Shown here piece by piece: positions 1 through 5,186 of a stretch of DNA of 6,594 nucleotides (its first letter is position 1; each line of letters opens with the position of its first letter). Below the pieces are notes generated by a model. That model ran no database searches, was not told the DNA's origin, and saw only the letters and a list, made by a program, of their open reading frames with translations. The translations under genes and the position numbers were made by a program. The stretch comes from Sphingobacterium sp. (lineage in GTDB: Bacteria; Bacteroidota; Bacteroidia; Sphingobacteriales; Sphingobacteriaceae): NCBI GenBank assembly GCA_030146225.1, contig JASLCA010000063.1, positions 1 to 6,594 of the forward strand, read 5' to 3'.

Positions 1-370
1 GTATTCAATTGCTATGCTGCTATATAAATTGGTTGAGTTTTGAATCTAATTAAAATGGAGTATTAGATTCAAAGCATGTCTGTAAAGAAATGGAGAAAAT
101 AAATCAAAAACAAGTGTTGGCAGGACTTTTCCGATTTATAGCCTAATTACTTTGTTTTACAGAATTTTGAGGATAATTTTGAAGCTATAAATTGTTTTTT
201 TTATTGTAACAAGAAAACTGATTTCTTGTGGTTTAATATGTGTCTTGAATCTTTAGGAATTTAATAGTTATGACGCTAGCTTACATGGCTTATTTGGCAA
301 CAGCTCTAATGGTAAAATATATTTTATTTTGGCATTGAGCTTTGCGGATTAGCATTAGGCGATCTCCCCT
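1..370. other. Intergenic region without a recognisable gene
   Basis: All six frames are broken by stops, and the only start-to-stop frames are under 25 codons. The region is AT-rich with several T and A runs. The one clear structure is the inverted repeat at 39-73, listed separately. I found no tRNA-like fold, no exact TAnnTTTG promoter box on either strand and no protein-coding remnant. It lies downstream of mtgA, so it should contain the 3' end of that transcript, but I see no classic stem plus U-tract for it. Confidence 0.6.
39..73. repeat. 12-bp perfect inverted repeat, possible stem-loop
   Basis: Arms TTTGAATCTAAT (39-50) and ATTAGATTCAAA (62-73) are exact reverse complements separated by 11 nt. 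An RNA from either strand could form a 12-bp AT-rich stem. No T-run follows the arm on either strand, so it is not a standard intrinsic terminator. It could be an mRNA 3'-end structure of a gene off the left edge or a protein-binding site. Function is unknown. Confidence 0.5.
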
Positions 371-1105
371 TTAAGGGATATCATAATAGCTAATATAGCG
401 TACGATGCTATTGGCGCGCTTGTTTATATAGGCGGATGGCCTTCTGGCATCCCATTTCTGGGGGCTGGGCAAGATGGCAATGATTAGGGCCGCTTCTTTC
501 TTAGTCAAACTTTTTGATGACTTATTAAAGTAATACTGGGTTGCTGCTTCTGCACCATAGACTCCTTGGCCCATCTCAATCACATTGAGGTATACTTCTA
601 AGATTCTTTTCTTGGACCAAAAGACTTCTATAAGCACCGTAAAATAGGTTTCTAAGCCTTTCCTAAACCAAGAACGTCCTGGCCATAGAAACACATTTTT
701 AGCTACTTGCTGGCTAATTGTACTACCTCCACGTAGTTTTTTGCCTTCTTGATTTTTCTCAAAGGCTTCTATAATTGCTTTGGTGTCAAAGCCGTTATGC
801 TTGAGGAAGGTCGCATCCTCCCCCGCAATGGCTGCGCGCTTAAGGTTGTCCGAGAGTTCAGCATAAGGCATCCACTTTTTTTCAATCTTCCATTCCTTGC
901 CATCCATCTTGCGTTCCACTGCGCGTTGTAGTTGTAGATAGGTTACTGGAGGATTCATAACAATTAATAGGAGTACCCAGAAGAGGGTAAACCCAATAAA
1001 GCTAAAGAGAATACGGAATATCCAAATGCCAATCTTCTGCTTTGTGCTAGACGTGCTAGTCTTTTTTTTGCTGTATTTTGATGTTGTGGAGCGTTTCAAT
1101 GCCAT
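371..1105 (-). CDS. mtgA: Monofunctional biosynthetic peptidoglycan transglycosylase (GT51)
   Basis: This inner-membrane enzyme polymerises lipid II into glycan strands. The 244-residue protein has a Lys/Ser/Thr-rich cytoplasmic tail (1-24), one transmembrane helix (about 27-50) and a periplasmic GT51 domain. The family motifs appear in order: EDATFLKHNGFD with the likely catalytic Glu96, GGSTISQQVAKNVFL (126-140), RKGLE with the second conserved Glu152, and KKRILEVYLNVIEMGQGVYG (165-184). No transpeptidase domain follows, and the length fits monofunctional MtgA rather than a bifunctional class A PBP. The ATG at 1103-1105 starts just before the basic tail and lies about 20 nt downstream of a TAGCTTTG promoter box. 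There is no Shine-Dalgarno sequence; the leader is A-rich, as usual in Bacteroidota. It is divergent from the gene at 1218. Nothing appears missing or truncated. Confidence 0.95.
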   Translation of the reverse strand: MALKRSTTSKYSKKKTSTSSTKQKIGIWIFRILFSFIGFTLFWVLLLIVMNPPVTYLQLQRAVERKMDGKEWKIEKKWMPYAELSDNLKRAAIAGEDATFLKHNGFDTKAIIEAFEKNQEGKKLRGGSTISQQVAKNVFLWPGRSWFRKGLETYFTVLIEVFWSKKRILEVYLNVIEMGQGVYGAEAATQYYFNKSSKSLTKKEAALIIAILPSPQKWDARRPSAYINKRANSIVRYISYYDIP

Positions 1106-1124
1106 TGTTGTTGGTTTGACAAGA

Positions 1125-1132
1125 CAAAGCTA
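1125..1132 (-). promoter_or_regulatory. Bacteroidota -7 promoter box for mtgA
   Basis: Read on the minus strand this is TAGCTTTG, an exact match to the Bacteroidota sigma-ABfr -7 consensus TAnnTTTG. It would start transcription a few bases further, giving a leader of roughly 10-15 nt before the mtgA ATG. I see no convincing TTTG -33 element at the usual 19-21 nt spacing, so the call rests on the -7 match and its position. Confidence 0.5.
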
Positions 1133-1159
1133 TAGGAAATTTGTGGAAAAGCTATAAGA
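1126..1159. repeat. Direct repeat spaced by 22 bp over the mtgA promoter
   Basis: AAAGCTATAGGA (1126-1137) and AAAGCTATAAGA (1148-1159) match at 11 of 12 positions and are offset by 22 bp, about two helical turns. The proximal copy overlaps the mtgA -7 box. This could be an operator for a protein binding one DNA face, or the distal copy could be a weaker second -7 box (TAGCTTTT on the minus strand). It may also be chance in AT-rich DNA. Confidence 0.3.
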
Positions 1160-1167
1160 TTCTTTAT

Positions 1168-1179
1168 TGACATTTGTCA
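1168..1179. promoter_or_regulatory. Small palindrome between the divergent promoters
   Basis: TGACATTTGTCA has 5-bp perfect inverted arms around a TT centre. It lies 24 nt upstream of the plus-strand -7 box at 1204 and between the two divergent promoters, where an operator is plausible. Arms this short are common by chance and I cannot assign a regulator. Confidence 0.2.
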
Positions 1180-1203
1180 TACATGAAATTCTAGCAAAAG
1201 GAA

Positions 1204-1211
1204 TACCTTTG
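1204..1211 (+). promoter_or_regulatory. Bacteroidota -7 promoter box, possibly leaderless transcript
   Basis: TACCTTTG is an exact match to TAnnTTTG and is followed by CA, a frequent pattern in Bacteroidota promoters. Transcription would begin about at the ATG at 1218, implying a leaderless or nearly leaderless mRNA. The nearest upstream TTTG (1173-1176) is 27 nt away, longer than usual for a -33 partner. The box argues against translation from the upstream in-frame TTG at 1167. Confidence 0.5.
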
Positions 1212-1217
1212 CAGTCT

Positions 1218-2213
1218 ATGGCAGTGAAACTTTATAACCCATTTTTAGATTTCAAATTTGATAATCACACCTGTTTTTTAACTGGAGCGCCTTTGGCATC
1301 TGATAAAGAGCAAATTCCTGTATTTCCCAATTGGATGATGCGGTCTTTTGACTTGGAAGAACGTCCATTTAAGATGTTGGATGAAAACATAGTCACCTAT
1401 AAGAGTTTAAGCTTGCCCTGTTCTACGCTTGTTAATGAGGCTTTGAATAGCGTTGAAGCTGCGGTGGAACAGGCAATGGACCTGGGCTATGCCGGTGTTA
1501 AGGAGCTGCCACAGGAAGTTTTATTTCAATGGGTCGCCAAGATCTTGTACGGGGTTGTCTTTAATGAAATAAAATCTGGTGTGCGTCAAGCTACCCTTTC
1601 GGGCGAGGATATGAATTTCTCTCAAGCCTTAGTGCATAAGTTTCGGAGCCTGCATAATATGTTGCAGTCGCTGGTGCTTCCTATGGAATTTGAACATCAA
1701 AACCCCTTTAGCATCTTGGTATTGCCTGTGGATAACCCTGTGGATACCTTTAATTATAGGGATGAGATAAATACCCTTGTCTTTTCCTTGCGTATGAAAG
1801 ACTTTGCGATTATTGCCACCTTGCAGGATAATGGTACGCATGCTATCTATCATGAGGATATCTTAACTAAGATTCAGGGTAAGGTTTTGCATCCAATACA
1901 GTTTGAAGAGCTATGTGCACGTTATTTTTATTCGGCTTATCTTTTTAACCGACTGCCAGAATACAGCTTTATGGAAACGCCCGATAAGGTTTTTGTAGAG
2001 CCTATGCCTTTAAATGATTGGACCTTAAAGCCTATCTTCGATCCTTGGCAGGTAAAGACCTATGGGCAGGTATTGGAAAATTTTTGGAAGCCATGGGGAT
2101 ATACACTTTTCGAGATTATTAAAAATCCAGAAGAGCCGATGAGCTTTTTACTGGATGCGGAGTCCCAATTTAAAGTGATAACAGACTTACCTCCAGCAGG
2201 GAATGTTGTATAA
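1218..2213 (+). CDS. Uncharacterised Bacteroidota protein with degenerate HNH-like N-terminal region
   Basis: The 331-residue protein has no signal peptide or membrane segment and is probably cytoplasmic. I do not know its function. Its first ~115 residues follow the layout of HNH-endonuclease-like proteins: a CFLTG knuckle (C19), IPVFPNWM (33-40) where active proteins have a Glu-His-Val-Phe-Pro-x-Trp type motif, SLPCSTLVNEALNSVE (65-80) where they have paired CxxC then Asn, and LFQWVAKILYG (102-112). Here the His, the second cysteine of each knuckle and one core position are replaced, so zinc binding and nuclease activity should be lost. The rest is mixed alpha/beta with many aromatics and no motif I recognise. 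The frame continues upstream to a TTG at 1167, but I chose ATG 1218 because an exact promoter box lies at 1204-1211 and the protein becomes fluent there. There is no Shine-Dalgarno sequence. It is a single-gene unit ending in a strong terminator. Confidence 0.85.
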   Translation: MAVKLYNPFLDFKFDNHTCFLTGAPLASDKEQIPVFPNWMMRSFDLEERPFKMLDENIVTYKSLSLPCSTLVNEALNSVEAAVEQAMDLGYAGVKELPQEVLFQWVAKILYGVVFNEIKSGVRQATLSGEDMNFSQALVHKFRSLHNMLQSLVLPMEFEHQNPFSILVLPVDNPVDTFNYRDEINTLVFSLRMKDFAIIATLQDNGTHAIYHEDILTKIQGKVLHPIQFEELCARYFYSAYLFNRLPEYSFMETPDKVFVEPMPLNDWTLKPIFDPWQVKTYGQVLENFWKPWGYTLFEIIKNPEEPMSFLLDAESQFKVITDLPPAGNVV

Positions 2214-2247
2214 AAAAAACTCGGAGTCTTAAGACTCCGAGTTTTTT
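2214..2247. terminator. Bidirectional intrinsic terminator
   Basis: This 34-bp perfect palindrome has arms of 17 nt meeting at TTAA. The inner GC-bearing stem is ACTCGGAGTC / GACTCCGAGT, bordered by A6 on the left and T6 on the right, so each strand yields a stem followed by a U-run. It begins immediately after the stop of the plus-strand gene (2211-2213) and ends 3 nt before the lat stop (2251-2253), so it serves both convergent units. Confidence 0.93.
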
Positions 2248-2250
2248 ATT

Positions 2251-3537
2251 TTATAAAGAGGCTTTCACAATCTCCATAGCCTTGTCAATGTCGGCAATGG
2301 TCGCTGTTAGATGTGGACGGAAACGAATGCTCGTTTCGCCACAGCCTAGAATAATTAATTTTTGGCTAAAGGCTTTGTCTACAAAAGCATCTCTTTGCGC
2401 TACGGTATCAAAGTCAAAGGAAACCAACAAGCCTAATCCTCGCGCATTGCTTAAGTTTTTATGGCTGTTTACAAGTTCTTTAACCTTGTCAAGCAAGTAC
2501 GTACCAGTTTTATCGGCTTTCTCCACTAGGTTTTCTTTCTCAATAACTTCTAAGATCATCTTGAAACGTAACATGTCCACAAAGTTTCCACCGAAGGTTG
2601 AGTTAATACGGCTGGATTCTTTAAAGACGTGGTTTTCTACCTGATCCAGCTTTTCACGGTTGGCAAGTATTCCACAAACCTGAGACTTTTTACCAAAGGC
2701 AATAATATCTGGAACAATATCATAATGCTGATAAGCCCACATCTTGCCCGTCATGGCTAGGCCTGTCTGCACCTCATCCAAAATCAATAGGATTTCGTGC
2801 TTGTCGCAGATTTCACGTAGCTTTTTGAAGAACTCCTTGCGGAAGTGATTGTCCCCGCCTTCAGCTTGAATAGGCTCAATAATTAAGCAAGCTACTTCAT
2901 TTGGAGATTTCTCTAATGCAGCTTCGATTTGTTGAATAGCCAATTTCTCCTGTGCGATGGTTTCGTTAATCGATTCTTCGGTCAAAGGAAAGTTCAACTT
3001 AGGATTTGTAATCCTTGGCCAGTCGAATTTCGGGAAATACATAAACTTCCTAGGATCTTTGGTATTGGTCAAAGATAAGGTGTAGCCCGATCTACCATGA
3101 AATGCTTGTTTAAAGTGAATCACTTGGGAGCCTTCTTTATCAATTCCACGTGAAATATTTAATCTAGTCTTCCAGTCAAAAGCAGCTTTCAATGCATTTT
3201 CAATAGCTAATGCACCTCCATCGATAAAAAAGCAATAGTCTAAGCCTTTAGGCATAGCTACACGTGCAAAGGTATCGACCACATCTCCATAAGCAGATGG
3301 ATAGGTATCTGACATTGCCGGCTTGTTAACAGCCATCTTGCCTAAGAAATCCTGCTGCGCTACAATATGTGGGTGATTATAACCAATTGGAGAGGATGCA
3401 AACATGCTGAACATGTCCATGTATTCGTCGCCATTTTTATCCTTAATATAGGAGCCATGTGAGTTTTCTAAATCTAGCTCGATAGGAAATCCATCGGCTA
3501 ATATATGTTTTGCTAATTCTTGATGTAATGTTCTCAT
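2251..3537 (-). CDS. lat: L-lysine 6-aminotransferase
   Basis: This PLP enzyme transfers the epsilon-amino group of L-lysine to 2-oxoglutarate, giving glutamate and aminoadipate semialdehyde, which cyclises to piperideine-6-carboxylate. The 428-residue protein is a class III (fold type I) aminotransferase. It shows FIDGGALAIENALKAA (104-119) for the cofactor phosphate, HGRSGYTLSLTNT (147-159), EPIQAEGGDNHF (221-232), DEVQTG (254-259, Asp254 for the pyridine nitrogen), AFGKKSQVCG (280-289, Schiff-base lysine probably Lys283) and STFGGN (313-318). The HGRSGYTLSLTNT and GKKSQVCG blocks are characteristic of Lat rather than ornithine or GABA aminotransferases. Arg149 and an Arg in SIRFRPHL (403-410) probably bind the substrate carboxylates. 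It starts 2 nt after the pcd stop (TAATTATG) with no Shine-Dalgarno, so translation is probably coupled. Lat and Pcd are a known pair in Flavobacterium lutescens lysine catabolism. Confidence 0.93.
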   Translation of the reverse strand: MRTLHQELAKHILADGFPIELDLENSHGSYIKDKNGDEYMDMFSMFASSPIGYNHPHIVAQQDFLGKMAVNKPAMSDTYPSAYGDVVDTFARVAMPKGLDYCFFIDGGALAIENALKAAFDWKTRLNISRGIDKEGSQVIHFKQAFHGRSGYTLSLTNTKDPRKFMYFPKFDWPRITNPKLNFPLTEESINETIAQEKLAIQQIEAALEKSPNEVACLIIEPIQAEGGDNHFRKEFFKKLREICDKHEILLILDEVQTGLAMTGKMWAYQHYDIVPDIIAFGKKSQVCGILANREKLDQVENHVFKESSRINSTFGGNFVDMLRFKMILEVIEKENLVEKADKTGTYLLDKVKELVNSHKNLSNARGLGLLVSFDFDTVAQRDAFVDKAFSQKLIILGCGETSIRFRPHLTATIADIDKAMEIVKASL

Positions 3538-3539
3538 AA

Positions 3540-5069
3540 TTATAAATCAAATTTAATGCCCTGTGCAAGTGGTAAGCCTGTACTGTAGTTTATGGTATTG
3601 GTTTGTCTTCTCATATAGGCTTTCCAAGAGTCAGAACCTGACTCACGTCCACCACCTGTTTCTTTTTCGCCGCCAAATGCGCCGCCGATTTCTGCCCCTG
3701 AGGTACCGATGTTTACATTGGCAATGCCACAATCGGAACCATTTTGGCTTAGGAATAATTCTGCTTCGCGCAGGTTGCTCGTCATAATGGCCGAAGATAA
3801 TCCTTGTGCTACAGCATTCTGCAAGGCTATCGCATCCTGTACTTCGCCTTTGTATTTTATAAGGTATAAGATAGGAGCAAAAGTTTCTGTTTGTACAATG
3901 TTGAAATGATTTTCTACTTCAGCAATAACGGGTTGTACATAACAGCCGCTTTCATAGCCAGCACCTGATAAAGGACCGCCAGCTACTAGCAATGTTCCAC
4001 CTTCTTCTTTAATCTTAACAATAGCATCTGAATAATTTTTAACGGCATCAGTGTCGATTAAAGGCCCCATATGATTATTGGTATCCAATGGATCGCCAAT
4101 TTTGATTTGCTTGTAAGCTTCTACGAGTGCCTGTTTCACCTGATCGTAAATTTCTTCATGAACGATAAGACGTCGCGTACTCGTACAGCGTTGACCTGCG
4201 GTGCCCACTGCGCCAAAGACTGCACCAATTATGGTCATCTTTAAGTCTGCTTGTGGCGTTACGATAATTGCATTGTTTCCTCCTAGTTCTAACAAAGAGC
4301 GACCTAGACGGTTGGCTACTGTTACGGCTACTTGCTTGCCCATACGGGTAGAACCTGTTGCCGAGACTAATGCAATACGGCTGTCTTCTGCTAACCACTT
4401 ACCAACTTCCGCATCCCCAGTTAATAAAGAAGAGATACCTTCTGGCAAATCATTCTCCTTTAAAACGTCTGCTAGAATCTTTTGGCAAGCTACTGCGCAT
4501 AAAGGGGTTTTCTCACTGCCCTTCCAAACAATAACATCCCCACAGATCAATGCCAATGCAGCATTCCATGACCAAACCGCCACAGGGAAGTTAAAGGCAG
4601 AGATAATTCCGACAATGCCCAACGGATGGTATTGCTCATACATGCGGTGAGAGGGACGTTCAGAATGTATGGTGAAGCCATATAATTGGCGAGACTGGCC
4701 TACGGCAAAGTCACAGATGTCAATCATCTCTTGTACTTCTCCCAGTCCTTCTTGATAGGATTTTCCCATCTCGTAGGATACGAGCTTGCCTAACACATCT
4801 TTTAAGGAGCGAAGCTTGTCGCCTAATTGACGTACAATCTCCCCGCGCTTAGGTGCAGGAATATCAGACCATATCTTTTTAGCATTTTCAGCCGACTTTA
4901 ATACTTGATCGTAATCACTTCTAGTGGAGGATCGTACCTGTCCAATGACGTTGCCGTCCACAGGAGAATGCGATGTAATCTTTTCGCCTTGCGCAAACCA
5001 ATTGCTACCCGTTGATGTTCCATCAACTAAAGTGTCGATGCCAAGTGCTTTTAATTCTTTCTTTATCAT
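3540..5069 (-). CDS. pcd: L-aminoadipate-semialdehyde / piperideine-6-carboxylate dehydrogenase (ALDH7 family)
   Basis: The cytoplasmic NAD(P)-dependent enzyme oxidises the semialdehyde made by Lat to L-2-aminoadipate. The 509-residue protein is a full-length ALDH: SAFNFPVAVW (157-166, Asn160 in the oxyanion hole), WKGSEKTPL (182-190), SATGSTRMG (236-244, NAD loop), LELGGNNA (260-267, general base Glu261), GQRCTSTRR (292-300, nucleophile Cys295) and ETFAP (395-399). The C-terminal stretch TSGAEIGGAFGGEKETGGGR (456-475) continuing ESGSDSWKAYMRR is the hallmark of ALDH7A1 (antiquitin). Arg294 before the Cys and Glu111 in GEVQE match residues I recall as aminoadipate-semialdehyde contacts in ALDH7A1. 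It is also called amaB in pseudomonads. The first gene of a two-gene unit, its start codon follows CCTCCT on the mRNA, the opposite of a Shine-Dalgarno. Substrate specificity is reinforced by the adjoining lat. Confidence 0.93.
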   Translation of the reverse strand: MIKKELKALGIDTLVDGTSTGSNWFAQGEKITSHSPVDGNVIGQVRSSTRSDYDQVLKSAENAKKIWSDIPAPKRGEIVRQLGDKLRSLKDVLGKLVSYEMGKSYQEGLGEVQEMIDICDFAVGQSRQLYGFTIHSERPSHRMYEQYHPLGIVGIISAFNFPVAVWSWNAALALICGDVIVWKGSEKTPLCAVACQKILADVLKENDLPEGISSLLTGDAEVGKWLAEDSRIALVSATGSTRMGKQVAVTVANRLGRSLLELGGNNAIIVTPQADLKMTIIGAVFGAVGTAGQRCTSTRRLIVHEEIYDQVKQALVEAYKQIKIGDPLDTNNHMGPLIDTDAVKNYSDAIVKIKEEGGTLLVAGGPLSGAGYESGCYVQPVIAEVENHFNIVQTETFAPILYLIKYKGEVQDAIALQNAVAQGLSSAIMTSNLREAELFLSQNGSDCGIANVNIGTSGAEIGGAFGGEKETGGGRESGSDSWKAYMRRQTNTINYSTGLPLAQGIKFDL

Positions 5070-5070
5070 G

Positions 5071-5076
5071 AGGAGG
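5071..5076 (+). promoter_or_regulatory. Exact AGGAGG, candidate Shine-Dalgarno for a small ORF
   Basis: AGGAGG sits 6 nt before an ATG at 5083 on the plus strand, which is ideal spacing. None of the five main genes here has such a site, in line with SD-poor translation in Bacteroidota. On the opposite strand it gives CCTCCT directly before the pcd start. It could therefore be incidental. Confidence 0.25.
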
Positions 5077-5082
5077 TTTATA

Positions 5083-5169
5083 ATGTTCTATGATTTCCTA
5101 AAAATAATGAATTTTATTTGTAATAATAAAATTTTAAGTGTGAAATATTTTATATTTTTATTTTGTTAA
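5083..5169 (+). CDS. Possible 28-residue leader or small protein upstream of gcdH
   Basis: ATG 5083 opens a frame of 28 codons ending at TAA 5167-5169, which is 17 nt before the gcdH ATG. The peptide (MFYDFLKIMNF... ending FIFLFC) is rich in Phe, Ile and Leu with four Lys and could be a short hydrophobic peptide. An in-frame ATG at 5068 would make it 33 residues. Supporting it is the AGGAGG at 5071-5076. Against it are the extreme AT content, which itself yields Phe/Ile/Lys/Asn codons, and a promoter that would have to lie inside pcd. There is no run of lysine codons as expected for a classical attenuator. I regard it as a candidate only. Confidence 0.2.
   Translation: MFYDFLKIMNFICNNKILSVKYFIFLFC
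5110..5133. repeat. Inverted repeat in the pcd-gcdH gap
   Basis: AATTTTAT (5110-5117) and ATAAAATT (5126-5133) are exact inverted arms with an 8-nt spacer, midway between the divergent starts. The AT-rich symmetric character would suit an Lrp/AsnC-type site, a common class for amino-acid catabolism, but arms of only A and T are frequent by chance in DNA this AT-rich. No regulator gene is present in the window. Confidence 0.2.
5151..5158 (+). promoter_or_regulatory. Near-consensus -7 box for gcdH
   Basis: TATATTTT matches TAnnTTTG at all but the last fixed position and would start transcription about 20-25 nt before the gcdH ATG. A TTTG lies at 5117-5120, 30 nt upstream, too far for a standard -33 element. 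No TAnnTTTG match exists on the minus strand of this gap, so the pcd-lat promoter is not identified. Confidence 0.22.
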
Positions 5170-5186
5170 CGAATAATGCTTGTCTT

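Noticed and set aside
209..229. 8-bp hairpin ACAAGAAA/TTTCTTGT next to a T-run, considered as a terminator
   Set aside because: The T-run (195-202) precedes the stem on the plus strand and becomes an A-run after the stem on the minus strand, so neither orientation gives stem plus U-tract.
270..338. 22-codon hydrophobic frame MTLAYMAYLATALMVKYILF...
   Set aside because: It looks like a membrane peptide, but the only purine-rich site (AGGA) is about 12 nt upstream, no promoter box is present, and short hydrophobic frames are expected in AT-rich DNA.
1167..1217. N-terminal extension of the uncharacterised protein from TTG
   Set aside because: A -7 promoter box lies within it, and ATG 1218 is a better start codon.
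1629..1853. 74-codon minus-strand frame inside the uncharacterised gene
   Set aside because: It is antisense to a coding frame of normal codon usage, has no recognisable domain and no start signal.
4201..4650. 149-codon plus-strand open frame inside pcd
   Set aside because: It is antisense to a fully conserved ALDH core including the NAD loop, general base and most catalytic motifs. Its composition is that of a shadow frame, with no promoter or ribosome site.
5163..5186. N-terminal extension of GcdH from TTG
   Set aside because: The eight extra residues lie in the AT-rich leader next to the candidate -7 box, and ATG 5187 fits the usual N-terminus of the family.
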